Made by a program: the position numbers and the translations under genes
Notes under the pieces: generated by a model
The model's input: the letters and a program-made list of their open reading frames with translations, nothing else
Told to the model about the DNA's origin: nothing
Databases searched by the model: none
Shown: in pieces, positions 52,500 through 63,902 of the stretch
Numbering within the stretch: position 1 is the stretch's first letter
Layout of the letters: each line of letters opens with the position of its first letter
From: Enoplolaimus lenunculus
Lineage: Eukaryota > Nematoda > Enoplea > Enoplida > Thoracostomopsidae
NCBI GenBank assembly: GCA_030248215.1
Contig: JASANG010000669.1
Coordinates: 1-64,000, forward strand
Direction of reading: 5' to 3'
DNA: 64,000 bases

Positions 52500-52560
52500 A
52501 TTTAGCGTTAAAATGGTGTTTGGCTTTTCGCTTACTTCGCACGCGGCGTTTTTAGTTCAG
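52500..52560 (-). mobile_element. Family F-related fragment
   Basis: AAATGGTGTTTGGCTTTTCG, CTTACTTCGCACG: complement of the shared GCGAACGAGAAGCCAAACGC motif. Confidence 0.35.
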
Positions 52561-52585
52561 AAATTTACTGATCTGCCGACATAAG

Positions 52586-52750
52586 CTCGTACCAGCTTAC
52601 CTTGCTGGGAGGCTAAAAAATTTCCAGGAGTGGCATGCAAGGGTTTTCTTTGACATACAAGTACCTAAGGTTAAAGATTTTCTAGTGGTCCAAAATGTCT
52701 CGGGGGGGGGTGTTGAGCGCCCCTGTCTCAGTTTAGGTTACGGGCCCGAT
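52586..52750 (+). mobile_element. Family G MITE
   Basis: GCTCGTACCAGCTTACCTTG start, TTTCCAGGAGTGGCATGCAA, ending GTTACGGGCCCG. Confidence 0.6.
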
Positions 52751-52754
52751 CCGA

Positions 52755-53525
52755 CATTGTCTGGAGAGATATCGAAAATATATTTATATGCAAAGCGGTA
52801 CTCTGCGCTAACGGCCAGTATTATCGGCAGGGTGCAACCAGAATTCGGATTCCGGCTGCACAATCAATTGGAATCGGAATTTCAAAATTTTAATTTTAAT
52901 CTTGCATGTTCTTATACGTTGCATATAAACTCTGTATTATTTATCAACTATAAATTGCTTTCGATGAGTTAACTTATCAATGGTTCATTATAGATTAGCG
53001 GTTACACAACCAAAAATTGTCGCCAACTTGTTCATGCATCCGTTTTTGAAAATTGATGCCAGCCAACAGATACCCTAAATCAACATAATTGTCAATACAA
53101 ATTGTCCGTACAGTCACAAAATTTTCGATTCCGATATAATCCAGTTCCGCTTTGCTCCATGACTACAGAGATAATCGTACAGAACATTTCAAATCATTCG
53201 GTTACCCGGTGAAGAAGATGGACTACAACACAAACCAGTGAGTTGTGGATTGAGAAACGATAGGGATAACTTTCATTGGATACTGTTGGAGAGCAAAGGA
53301 ATCCGTAAATTCACCATACCAAATATGTTGCAGTAACCGGATGTCAGGGTTCGTATTCCGGTGACGTTTAAACGTGACCTTTTTTAAGCTGTGGATCACA
53401 AATTGTCGTTTTTGTTTTAACTCCATTCCACGTATCTTTTGCTAATCTAAGTCATTCAAAAACTTTACTGGTGTGAAATATTTGTTGCAACCTTGTACGT
53501 TTCCCATAGAGGTCAATTTGAAGCT
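52755..53525. other. No recognised feature
   Basis: GGAATCGGAATTT and GATTCCGGCTGC words recur locally; no family recognised. Confidence 0.25.
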
Positions 53526-53527
53526 TA

Positions 53528-53945
53528 GCTGAGGCGCAGCCTTGGGCTCAGGCTTAGGGTTAGGCTTGTGCTTAGGGTAAGGCTTGTGTCTAGGGTTAGG
53601 CTTGTGCTTAGGGTAAGGCTTGTGTCTAGGGTTAGGCTTGTGCTTAGGGTTAAGCTTGTGGTTAGGGTTAGGCCTGCGCTTAGGGTTAGGTTTGTGCTTA
53701 GGGTAAGGCTTGTGTCTTGGGTTAGGCTTGTGCTTAGGGTTAGGCTTGTGCTCAGGGTAAGGCTTGTGTCTTTGGTTAGGCTTGTGGTAAGGGTTAGGCT
53801 TGCGCTTAGGGTTAGGCTTGTGCTTAGGGATAGGCTTGTGCTTAGGGTTATGCTTGTGCTAAGGGTTAGGCTTGTACTTAGGGATAGGCTTGTGCTTAGG
53901 GTTAGGCTTGTACTTAGGGTTAGGCTTGTGGTTAGGGTCAGCTGT
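53528..53945 (+). repeat. 18-bp array mixing TTAGGG and TTAGGC
   Basis: About 23 units of GGGTTAGGCTTGTGCTTA, with variants GGGTAAGGCTTGTGTCTA alternating in part to give a 36-bp unit. Unlike the other TTAGGC arrays, no MITE ends flank it. The Arg/Val/Leu open frame across it is an artefact of the period. Confidence 0.92.
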
Positions 53946-54394
53946 GGGGTAGACTTAAGTTTAAAATTAGCCTTAGGCTTGGGTTGGGATTAGGAAGTAG
54001 TTTCTTACGCTTATGCCTTAATTTCAATTGTGGACAGTGTACAAGAGTCATATATTCGTTTGTTGCAAGTTTGAAACCAGCTTCCGTGAAATGTATGTTG
54101 CCATTTTTAGCAAAATAGATGGTATGATGACACAGCTACCAACAGCTCATAGTTGTTTAAAAGGCGTAGTTGAAACCAGAAACACAATAGATCCGCGTTT
54201 AAATGGTTCGAAAACCAGGTCAAGAAGTTTCTATGACGGCTGTAAAAGATTTGAACCTAAAACGACTTTACTTTGACCCAGAAAACTTCAACTTGCCAGA
54301 AAAACAATAGCATTTCGTTTACCGGTTCAAATGAATAGGTTTTCAGCGATAGGCTGTGGTAGTTGTAAAACATATGGGTTCATAATCACAGGGG

Positions 54395-54535
54395 TTAATA
54401 CAGTTCAGCCCTAAAGAACAATTTTGGCACCCCTGAAAGAATTTTAGCCTCGATTGTATGTCAATCTAAATCTTGTACGCCCCTCTTAAAAGTTATTAGC
54501 CCCCCCAACAAGTTGAGCTGGCTATGACCTGAAAA
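54395..54535 (-). mobile_element. Family G MITE, diverged
   Basis: AATTTTAGCCTCGATTGTAT inside, AACAAGTTGAGCTGGCTATG near the right end. Confidence 0.5.
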
Positions 54536-54983
54536 CAATGATACGGTTGAGAGTATCCGGGTAAGGGTTTGCCCATGGATTAACCAAACTTGACAATATT
54601 CGTACCGTAAGCCAGTGCAATAAAACTTCAAATGGCTGAGGGATTAAGTACAGGAGCAGCTACGATTAAGTCCCGACGGCCGAGTAACAGTTTTCAACAT
54701 CGGCTGCAGGACATCAAAGGCGCCGCCTCAAACTGCGCCCATCGCGGTGCAGCGTCTAAATGACTCAAGGTCAACTGTACAATCTGGTTGAGTGTAATAA
54801 ATGCCAAACCAAAAAATGAACTTGACGGGTTTCATTTGACAATTATTTCCAATTCATTTCGAAGCCAGTATTCTTGAATGTGTGTAGTATCTGTTATCAG
54901 TTGGCGATATGTCTTGTAACTTTCGGAACCATAGAATGATGAGGTTTAAAATTCATCACATTGGCTGCACTCGATTTACTCTA

Positions 54984-55192
54984 CACTGCCAAAATTGTGG
55001 AGTCAAATTGACTCTCTCGAAAATAAACTTTTCCTGACTAGACAAACTTAGTCCAATTCGACTCCACCAGAGTCAAATTCGATTCACAATGTCGCATGTT
55101 TGACTCTGGAGAAGTCGAATTTGACTCAGTTTGTGTAGTCAGGAAAAGCCTATTTCAGAGAGAGTCAATTTGACTCACAGTTTTTTACAGTG
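54984..55192 (+). mobile_element. Family H MITE nested in family K
   Basis: CACTGCCAAAATTGTGGAGT start, ACTCACAGTTTTTTACAGTG end, TA on both borders. Confidence 0.9.
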
Positions 55193-55277
55193 TAATGCTG
55201 CGCATATGTTGAGATCTGCAACAGCAGCAGTTCATTAGGTAAAAAACCTATTACTAACTGGTGAAAGGTGCTATATA

Positions 55278-55529
55278 CACTGTAAATTCCAGTGAGTTGA
55301 TTTTAACTCAGAATGAGTTGAATCACTCAGCCTGAGTTAGGACTATCAGAACTCAGAATTTTGAGTTGATTCAATTCATTCTGAGTGAATTAATCAACTC
55401 ACCCGGAGTCAACTCAACTCACAGTGAGAATCAGGTCAACTCAGAGTGAGTTAAAGTTTACTGTTATTAACTCAGAAATAACTACTTTTCCTTCTGAAAT
55501 GATTAAATAACTCATTGGAATTTACAGTG
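55278..55529 (+). mobile_element. Family I MITE nested in family K
   Basis: CACTGTAAATTCCAGTGAGT start, TTGGAATTTACAGTG end; TA before the left border. Confidence 0.9.
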
Positions 55530-55550
55530 TTCATCTAAGAATATGGGTCT

Positions 55551-56400
55551 TGGCTCGAGTCAAAAATTAATATTTACTGAACAGAAAGTAACTGTATAAG
55601 CCGTGAATTGACCATACTTTGGAGGCTTTCGGGCGAAGCTGAGATGTGAAAATTGTTAAATTAACCTAATATTTTTATTAATCTGCGCACATCCGTCGAA
55701 ATATTTGGTTATGGTAACGTCCCTATAAAGTTATACGTTGATTTCTTGCTCGCTTCGCTTGTTTCGCAACATGTTTTGTCCAGCCGTCCGTCAGAAATTG
55801 CAGGGTCTGCCATGTTGGAAACAGCGACAAAAATTTGACCATTTAGGTAAACTTTGGTTATGAAACATTGAATACATGAAACTGTCGCTACGATCGAACC
55901 AACATTTGAAATAAAACTGGTTTAATAAATTCTGGTTGAAACCGATTGTATTGTAATAACAAGAGACAGATTCAGCCAACGACAACTGTCGTTATTCGAA
56001 CCAATGGCGGATCCAGAAATTTCTCACAGAAAGGCACACGAAATATAAATAGTGAAAAAGCTTACGACCGAAATAAGCGAGAAGCAAAACGCAAGTTTAG
56101 TACCGAATATTAATACCCAAATTTTGATTTTGATCCCTGTAACATCCAGGTATTTTGAATTTTTATATTTAGATTTGTCAACTTTTACTAAAACTATTTT
56201 TCTTAGCAACTTTAGTGCGACAACCCTAAATGTCCCGGCTGGATGCTGGAGTGATTCTAATCAGTCTTTCCTTTCGATTCATGACAGCTGAGGCATCGAG
56301 TTATAAAATTCAAGATCATACCGCACTGAGTCGCTAAGAGAAATAGTTTTAGTCAAATTTTTAATTTTGGAAAATCTAAATATTGAAGTTTAAAATATTT
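55551..56400. other. Mostly unassigned, F fragment at 56004-56110
   Basis: ATGGCGGATCCAGAAATTTC at 56004 is a family F left end, followed by GCGAGAAGCAAAACGCAAGT; no right end. A second piece near 55755-55800 has CTCGCTTCGCTTGTTTCGCA. Confidence 0.4.
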
Positions 56401-56404
56401 GGGT

Positions 56405-56555
56405 CTACTGCTATCTGTGGGTGGCGGGCTTGGGTAAATCTTAGCCCCTACAAGAAAACTTTTACTCTCGTTTATAAGCCATTTCAGGTTCCCGAGCGCC
56501 CCTTTTGAATTTTTTATATTCGTCGCATGTTCAGCTGGCTACTGGCGTGTAGAAA
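56405..56555 (-). mobile_element. Family G MITE, diverged
   Basis: TTTTACTCTCGTTTATAAGC inside and ATGTTCAGCTGGCTACTGGC at right. Confidence 0.45.
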
Positions 56556-56688
56556 GAGCGATGTCAGAGTGAAATGTAATGCTTAATCCTCCTTGGTTGG
56601 GTTATATTTGCAAACAGTAAATAAATAACGAATCAGTAATGATAGTGTTCAAGCGTTATGTCTGATAAAACCTGAAAATCAATATAAT

Positions 56689-56850
56689 TAAGCTAGAATA
56701 CCCCACATACGTATTTTGGGCAAGTTTCCAGCATACTTTGTTCACAACAGTCTCATTGCACATAGACGTGATTGTTCTGTAATTAAAACATTTGCATACA
56801 GATTTTTATGCATTTACTAACGCGTTTGCGTATTGCGCAATGTTGGACGA
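56689..56850 (+). repeat. Dispersed repeat T, copy 2
   Basis: CCCCACATACGTATTTTGGG, CATACTTTGTTCACAACAGT and GTTTGCGTATTGCGCAATGT match 49146-49306 in order. Confidence 0.65.
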
Positions 56851-58085
56851 TTAATTATTAATAAAGCTGGAACGGTCACTATACGTAATTTGCCGTAATG
56901 ATTGGAGTCATGATTTGAATGCACTGTATGCTTGATACTGGACCCCTGCAAGCGTATCCTACCCTCCTGTCCAACATCGTCCTGTAAGATGGACCCCCTA
57001 GGAGCTGTAAAAATGATTCCTTAAGAAATGGGGGTATTGTGAGTTTTAAAACAATCATGGAATTTAGTAAATAACATTTTTCAAAGCAATTGACTTTACA
57101 AAAATGATAAACTGAAATAAATGGTAAAAACTTAAAAGTTCAATGATACAATGGCTTGCGGAGTTAATGTTTTACGGGTCGAAAGCGATGAAATAAATCA
57201 TTTTTTCAATCTTTTCATCAGCGCTTGAATCATAAATACAGTAAACTATTTATGGAACCAAACGGATACTTTGCCTGGTTCAACTCAAAGTTGCTTTTTG
57301 TTTTATATTTGAAAAAACTTTGGTTGACTAAAGCCCCATTCACATGTGCAAGTTTTAACAGCAAGAACTCGCAGTTGCAATTTGTAGACAAACGAAATTG
57401 GGGTTCAGTTGTAAATATTACGATATCACCGCATGTGTCAGGACCTGGAACGTTTTTATGCCCATTTATAATAAAAACTGGTCTCGGCTGACTACACGTC
57501 AGCGAGCCATCAAAAAAGGGATGAATATCGGACGAACCCAAACCAGAAAAGAAGGTTTTAAATTTGAAACTTTACGACCCTCGACACCAGGAACACAGGA
57601 TAGCAAATAATTGAAATGAATAAAACAGCCAAACAACCGTTTGCCTGCGTCGAAGTTATCACATATCCCACAATCAAACAGGTTCAAATCGAAACTGCTT
57701 CGCTCAATGCCACGGCTACCAATATCACTACCACCTGCGGGACGGGTCATCCCAAGACCAATCCGCCGTCATCAGGTGCGTAACCAGGATCCTCAGCTGG
57801 GCAGGGGTTCAGGATGCCCGGATTTACAGTAAAAGTTAATATTTGAGGAATTCGTGAGCGAGGTGAGTCGGAAGTTTGACAATTTGAAAATTGGTCTTTT
57901 CCAATAAAAACATTTGCGGTTTAAGTGGGATCAAAAGCGCTGTAAACGGTAACGTGAACCGCTAACCGAGCACTAATGGACCCCAAAACTCCGGTACACA
58001 CAGAGTCCGTCAAAAAATGCCATATATATCGACAACACAGATCCAAACAGACTGTCCAGAAAATAGACAATTACACCGGTTCAGG
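56851..58085. other. Mostly unassigned
   Basis: 57338-57385 is a short family L arm (CCCCATTCACATGTGCAAGT). 57775-57875 has GGTGCGTAACCAGGATCCTC and TTCGTGAGCGAGGTGAGTCG, F-like words. No exon recognised. Confidence 0.3.
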
Positions 58086-58088
58086 TCT

Positions 58089-58150
58089 TTAACCCTTTCT
58101 CACATGAATATTTTCACTTTCGTATGAGATGTAATTTTTGATCATGAGTT
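58089..58150 (-). mobile_element. Family S end fragment
   Basis: TTAACCCTTTCTCACATGAA followed by TTTTCACTTTCGTATGAGAT, the right end of family S in reverse; then unrelated sequence. Confidence 0.65.
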
Positions 58151-58354
58151 ATAAATTCGCCAAACAGAATGTGTGCATCACAACAAACCTGAAATAGTAA
58201 CCCGGTCAACGTATCGGACCATGCCAAAACACTGAGCCCCAATGAAAACCTCATCGTTTGCCTGTTCCTAAACCTTAGCCCAATGCCAAATCTTAGACTA
58301 AATGTTAAGTCTAAAACTATGGTTTATACATGTACGACAATTGTTGAAACATAC

Positions 58355-58480
58355 AAATTCATAAATATATATGCATATACATATATATACATATAAATAA
58401 AGATACATATACATATATATATACATATAGATACATATACATATATACATATACATAATATATATATTTATATATATATA
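58355..58480. repeat. ATATAC/ATATGT microsatellite
   Basis: CATATACATATATATACATA words over about 125 bases. Tyr/Ile/Met-rich open frames here are artefacts. Confidence 0.92.
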
Positions 58481-58821
58481 CACCGCAAATATAAGCTAAA
58501 AATTAAGAAATATTCCAGTTTAAGCTCAATTGAACTACTGTCGAACCACCGTTTTCCACAGTCAACAAATGAGTCCAAAATATTAACAGAAAAGTGTGTC
58601 GAATTTTAACTGTATTTTATTGTTAATTATGATCGATTGTTCAAACAGTGAAACGCACCCGGCTACAAAACCCCCACATACAAACAACTTCCGTGTGGAA
58701 ACAACTACGAACTGAAGCGGCCGGTCACAGTTTAGACGGGTGGGTCTGTAGACAGAGTAGGGCGCCAATGGGTGGCTCAGTAGTTGTCTTGATAAATTTT
58801 GACCCGATTTTGATCAACTTT

Positions 58822-59047
58822 GAGTTTTCTCACATGAATATTGTCGATTTCCACGAATAGATTGTTTTAAGCTGTAACTTTGTTCTAACCAGACTATAAG
58901 AGCTTGACGCTTGAGCCCTGTGGGTCACTTATGTCTTGTGAAAATACTGTTCTGTGTATTCGTGTATACTATTTTATACACTACACATTGCGTCAATCAT
59001 TTTCTATTTAGTTACTTATAGTATACTCTTTCATAGCAAAGGGTTAA
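58822..59047 (-). mobile_element. Family S element, second subfamily, decayed
   Basis: TTTTCTCACATGAATATTGT at one end and AAAGGGTTAA at the other. GAGCTTGACGCTTGAGCCC and ACTTATAGTATACTCTTTCA match the second subfamily; the tRNA-like part is mostly lost. Confidence 0.65.
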
Positions 59048-59096
59048 ATTAATGTAAAACTTCCCGAACGCCAATCTGAAAATTGTTTTGACCCCA

Positions 59097-59283
59097 CACT
59101 GCAAAGAATGATGAGTCAAATTGACTTTCTCCGAAATAGGCTCTACGGGACTACACAAAATGAGTCAAATTCGAATCGCTGAGTCGCACGTTTGACTCTG
59201 GCGGAGTCGAATTTGACTCCGATTGTGTATTCCCGTAGAGCCTATTTCAGAGACAGCCAATATGACTCATCATTTTTGCAGTG
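59097..59283 (+). mobile_element. Family H MITE
   Basis: CACTGCAAAGAATGATGAGT start, ACTCATCATTTTTGCAGTG end. Part of the left arm is missing. Borders are CA and CA rather than TA, probably by mutation. Confidence 0.8.
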
Positions 59284-59526
59284 CACTTGCATGGTGGGCT
59301 GGCTACTGCCTACAGGCAAGAGTATAGACAAAGGACGAATCTAGGGGGTTCTAGAGATCGAATCCCCAGCCCGGCTCCAAGTATCATAATTTTTAACAAC
59401 TAAGAAACAACCTACGAAACGAGTCAAGAGTTTCGTGTATGGCGCATGTTAAAGTTGGTTATCTGATCCCACCACAAGTCCTTGATTTGACACTGGTACA
59501 GATCGAGTAGTCGGTGAACTAAACAA

Positions 59527-59830
59527 TGGCTGGGTTTCTGAAATCGTACTTAAGTTACTTACGACGCCGACTTAAGTAAATTCCTAAACTGTCGACCAAA
59601 ACCAAATCAGCGTCAAACGTACTTTACAATATGGGCGACGCTATGGATCTACCATGTTGAATAGACTAAGGTAAGTATGCATGAACGGTTTATTTGTAAT
59701 ATATAAAATGTATTCGGCGACGTAAGTATTTACTTAACTTAAGTACGCTTTTAAAAACCACAAAATGGTTGACTAATTACTTAGAATGTACTTAAGTACT
59801 CAGTCGTTATAGGCTTTCGGAAACCCAGCC
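59527..59830. mobile_element. Family N foldback MITE
   Basis: TGGCTGGGTTTCTGAAATCG at left and GGCTTTCGGAAACCCAGCCA at right are inverted. GTACTTAAGTTACTTACG and ATTTACTTAACTTAAGTACG extend the pairing. Confidence 0.8.
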
Positions 59831-60459
59831 ATTATCTCGAATTCATTTTGTGCCATGCGAAAAAGAGTAAACTGTTCGCCATCATCCAGAGTGACAAAGA
59901 AACTGTTATGGTTTTGTGAAATTCCTATGAATATAATATTTTTTGCTCATTCAGACCGCATTACCAGCGGTTCTTGATCGTTGCGTACCCACGTGACAAA
60001 CTCGTTTATTTCAGCTGCTCATGATCACCCCTGATCATTGCATAAACTAAGTTTGAATTTTGGAATAATTCCATTTTATTGATGTATTAAGGCATCTTTT
60101 TGGGATCGCGATGCAACCGACACCTTTGACTCAATTTTGAATTTTTGGACAAAACTTTATGGTCCCAAAAAGGGGCTTGGACGTCAAAGGCTTGAATTTT
60201 GAAAATCCAATTTTATTGTGACATGATCACAGCAAGTTATGAGAAGCGTAAATATGCAAAATTTTTCAAAATCTGGCCGTTTTTGGGCAGGAGCCGGCCG
60301 GCGGTTACTTAGCAAAACAAAGAACACCCAACTGCTATGTGTCTGTATTTCTCGCACAAATCAGCTGCGTTATTGTTGGGCTATTTGCCTTTTGATTCTA
60401 ACCTTTGGTCGCTTGCAACTGAAATGAAACTTCAGAAACCAGCAACCGATTCAACTTAC

Positions 60460-61045
60460 GCTCGAACAGAACACGTGACCGTATCTTTGACGACACGAAT
60501 CCTTCCGTTATCGTATTCTTTAACGACAATCTCGGTAGGTCGTTGTCGACCAGCGGCGATTAAATCGATCGACGACGCTCTTAACGGCGATTTTGACGAT
60601 GGTTTCGTCTTACGTCGGCCGTCGCCAACGACACGAGTCATACGTGGCGATAACGGCGGCGGTCGATCAACAGACGACAGTCGTCGACGCTGTTGTCGAT
60701 CGTCATTTGGCGTCGACGTCGATCGTCCGACTCGTGACGTTGTTTCATGGACGTTGCGTTGTGACAACAACGTCGTCGACGCGTCGACCTGACTCGCTTT
60801 CGAGCCAAGTCTACGTCGTTGACCGCTGACGTCGATGGGCGCCGACGTCACGTGTGTCAGCGACGAACGTTGACTACTGCATGCAACGCTCGTTCTACGA
60901 CTGGATACAGCAGTCGATTGTTGCGACACACGTGACGTAATACTCAACGATGGCTGTGGTACACCGCTGGATCGATGAGCCCCAGTGGCTGCCACACGCC
61001 GCCGTTGTAAGTTTGATCGATGAAGTCGGCCGGCGACATGCATTT
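60460..61045 (-). CDS. Candidate host exon, Arg/Ser-rich protein of unknown function
   Basis: An open frame of about 195 codons starts at an ATG (complement of 61041-61043, G at -3). Two bases upstream is an AG that could be a splice acceptor after a T-rich stretch. The frame ends with a canonical GTAAGT donor (complement of 60454-60459) where the genomic stop lies inside the donor itself. The predicted protein is basic, rich in Arg and Ser and low in hydrophobics, so probably disordered. Its last 30 residues (around TEIVVKEYDNGRIRVVKDTV) are more mixed and look like a normal folded sequence. The segment is CpG-rich (many CGACG and TCGTCG) against AT-rich flanks and holds none of the repeats found elsewhere. 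I do not recognise the family. It could be a first coding exon or an internal exon. The alternative is a CpG-rich repeat that is open by chance; the plus strand is also partly open here (60337-60792). Confidence 0.5.
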
Positions 61046-61280
61046 CTACGCCAACAAATAGGATTTTTATTTACTCAAATTTTGTTCGAAATTATTAATA
61101 TTAATACGAATTGATTAACGATATTTAATTTGTGGTTGAGTTTAGGCGAACTGGAAGTAACTTCGAGTTACAAGTCAATGAACCAGTTTGTGACGAGCGA
61201 ACAAAATTAAAGCGGATTTTCTAAATTGAAAACAATTTATCGGGAAAATTAAAAAAACTCAACTGTGTTTCTCTCACTAT

Positions 61281-61757
61281 AAGGGTTACGCTATACTGGT
61301 CTTGCGGCGCCGTCCGTCACCGTGCGTCAACGTACGTCACCATACGGCACTGTACTCACTAAAAATATACTTAAAATTAAGTAAAACTGTTACCGAATTA
61401 AGTATCGGTTTTACTTACTATGGTGCTTGGCAAAGTTTTAATTAATTTTAAGCAAACACAAAACTTTTTAGCTTTACATTTACTTAAGTAAGTAAGAAAT
61501 GACAGCAGTAGTTTAAGCAAAAATTTACTCAATATTTAGTACACTTATACTTAAAAAGTTAGTAAAATATAACTATAGTATGTTAAGTAGAGTGTTTTTA
61601 CAGAGTACGTGCGTAATTCACGTACAATACCGCACGGTGACGTACTGTGACGGGCGGTGCCGTACGTGTGATACATGGTGATGGACGGCGCCGTACGGAT
61701 GACACACGGTGACGGACGGCGTAGGACGTCAACAAAAGTATAGCGCAACCTTATAAT
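61281..61757. mobile_element. Family M foldback with AT-rich insertion
   Basis: Left arm TAAGGGTTACGCTATACTGG with CGGCGCCGTCCGTCACCGTG, right arm GACGGCGCCGTACGGATGAC with AAAAGTATAGCGCAACCTTA. A CTTAA-rich stretch at about 61352-61606 sits between the arms and can itself fold (ACTTAAAATTAAGTAAAAC; TACTTAAAAAGTTAG). Confidence 0.7.
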
Positions 61758-61910
61758 TTCCCGAGATTTCTAGAAAATGCCGTAGCCTAAACTTAACACC
61801 TGAAGATTTTAATGTCCAAGTGTTTGCCTCAGATTATTACATTTTCTGCGTGTCTTCGTAATATTTCATTGTGAAATAAGTACTAAAATTGAGAAACGCC
61901 AGCTCTAAGA

Positions 61911-62288
61911 TGCTGGTTGGGTTTCTGAAATCTTACCTAAGTATTTACTTGAAGTTACACATAAGTGATTACATAAGTCGCCAACTTGTGTGAATACTTA
62001 ATTTTTCAAACAAAAACAGATAAACGCCAAATGTGAGCCATTGGCATAACAAAAACATAATAATGTAACTTTATAATAATCAATGCCGCCGTGAGTCGGC
62101 AAATTTAATTAAACCAACATTAATATACATGGACTGTTAATTTGTAATATATCAAATTTAGTCAGCGACTTAAAGATTTACTTAACTTAAGTACGCTTTT
62201 AAAAACGACAACACGGTAAAGTAATTACATAGCACGTACTTAAGTACAAATACGTACCTACTTAAGTAGGGTTTCAGAAACCCAGCCA
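61911..62288. mobile_element. Family N foldback MITE
   Basis: TGGTTGGGTTTCTGAAATCT at left, AGTAGGGTTTCAGAAACCCA at right followed by GCCA. ACTTAACTTAAGTACGCTTT is identical to a segment of 59527-59830. Confidence 0.8.
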
Positions 62289-62289
62289 A

Positions 62290-62808
62290 TGTCTTTAAAA
62301 TTGTCGTGTGGGGTTTGTTTTGTAGTTTCCCACCTGAAGAACGTTCGCATTTATTAGCGTTCACACAAAGCGATTGCCAGGATATAACAGGAAAGCTCAT
62401 GGCCAGGATGGTATGGGCCGAATTTTCATTCTGTGAAGCGTTCCTATTGATTCGGTTGCGGGTTTTTCAAAAACTCAAATTTTGCTGTAACTCTTGGCTC
62501 TGTAAGCCTTCACAATTAAAAGTCATGGCAACCCGCCTGTACGACGGTGTTGTAGCTTTTTGGTTGTAAAGGTGACAGTTGATAAAATCGAGGTTAAATA
62601 TGTAAATAGCAGGCTACAATCGGAGGTCTGCCTCCGGCTCCGGCAAGTTTCGTTGACTTCCGGCTCCGGCTTTGGTATTTTTCACCTCCGGTTTCACCCT
62701 GATCAATAATGCATGTTACAAAACCTTTTGCAACGTCTTTGCACTTTCGTGTGCGTCAAATGAAAAATCACGAAAGGCAAACGATGGTAACGGTTTATGG
62801 TAATATTC
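62290..62808. other. No recognised repeat
   Basis: 62625-62700 has clustered CCGGCTCCGG and CCTCCGG words (also at 3990 and 29395), perhaps remnants of one family. Confidence 0.25.
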
Positions 62809-63027
62809 TGGTTCCATATTCTCAAATATGGGTAGCACCTATCACCAGTTGGTAATGGATTTTATAACCTTTGAACCAGTAAATACCGAAGGTCAAGAGT
62901 CAACACATTTTTCGCATATGATTTGCTCTACTCCTGTACCAATTTGAGTTCAACTGCAATAATTAGCGAGTTTGAAAACCTATTACTAACTGATGATAGT
63001 TGCTATACACATTTTACAATATGGCAC
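62809..63027 (+). mobile_element. Family K MITE
   Basis: GGTTCCATATTCTCAAATAT at left and ACACATTTTACAATATGGCA at right; ATCACCAGTTGGTAATGG and TATTACTAACTGATGATAG inside. Confidence 0.75.
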
Positions 63028-63174
63028 CGAGTCACAGTACTATAAACGAATCAAAATACGCATTATATGCCTTAATTTAGCTGCATAATGCAAGTTTTGC
63101 AACTTTAATCCACTCTTACATTGCTTTAATTTGTTACCTGACATAAACGTTAAATTTTGATTCGCTATTTTACA

Positions 63175-63256
63175 CACTGCAAAAAATGGTGGGTCAAATT
63201 GACTCTCTCCGAAATAGGCTCTACGGGAATACACAAATTGAGTCAAATTCGACTCA
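63175..63256 (+). mobile_element. Family H MITE, left part
   Basis: CACTGCAAAAAATGGTGGGT start to ACTCATATGG, where it meets the 53-bp segment shared with 34362-34414. Confidence 0.8.
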
Positions 63257-63257
63257 T

Positions 63258-63310
63258 ATGGAATTTTACATTGGCTACTTACAAATTCCTGGATTGACGG
63301 TGTAATAGTA
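63258..63310 (+). repeat. 53-bp segment shared with 34362-34414
   Basis: TGGAATTTTACATTGGCTAC, then GATTGACGGTGTAATAGTA, again ending at the left border of a family H element. Confidence 0.7.
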
Positions 63311-63520
63311 CACTGCAAAAAAATGGCGAGCGAAATTGACTCTATCCGAAATAGGCTTTTACGGATTACACAAATTTTGTCAATTTTGATTTCACCAGAG
63401 TTAAATTCGACACACTGACTCGCACGTTTGACTCTGGCGAAGTCGAATTTGACTCTGTTTGTCTAGTCGGGAAAAGCCTATTTCGGAGAGAGACAATTTG
63501 ACTCACCATTTTTTGCAGTG
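63311..63520 (+). mobile_element. Family H MITE
   Basis: CACTGCAAAAAAATGGCGAG start, CTCACCATTTTTTGCAGTG end; TA at the left border. Confidence 0.9.
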
Positions 63521-63643
63521 CAGCGATACATGCGTTAGCGAATTAGGTATCAACTCTTTCAAGATTTGGTTATACTTTGAAACTATGAAACTCGTCAGAG
63601 TGAGAACATAGGCGGACTTATCTACAACCGCTCCTGCCATTCT

Positions 63644-63682
63644 AAAAATTTTGCGATGCAAATGGTTCATCTGAAATTTACA
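63644..63682 (-). repeat. Short dispersed repeat, inverted copy of 41197-41236
   Basis: TAAAAATTTTGCGATGCAAA followed by TGGTTCATCTGAAATTTAC. Confidence 0.6.
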
Positions 63683-63902
63683 ATGTGGTTTCAATTAAAA
63701 TGTAAAAATTGATTTACGGTGTCTTGTTTATGAATTTTCAATCTCTGGTTTGGTAATTTTTCGTCTCTCAGTTTTCTTTTCTAATTTTTCATTTTCAATT
63801 TGAGAATTTTTTCTCGTATCCAGTTTGCGAATTTTTCATATTCGATTTGTGAAATTTTAGTATCTCTCGTTTGATGGAATCTTTCATCTCCAGATTAAAA
63901 AA

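Larger units (their letters stand above)
54863..55550 (+). mobile_element. Family K MITE carrying two nested MITEs
   Basis: Left end CAGTATTCTTGAATGTGTGT, right end CTAAGAATATGGGTCTTGG. A family H element (54984-55192) sits in the middle and a family I element (55278-55529) near the right end. Without them the K copy is about 220 bp, as elsewhere. Confidence 0.8.

Noticed and set aside
55791-55985. Cys/Phe-rich 64-codon frame on the minus strand
   Set aside because: It abuts family F-like sequence and shows no splice sites or recognised motif.
58298-58483. Tyr/Ile/Met-rich open frame
   Set aside because: It is a translation of the ATATAC microsatellite.
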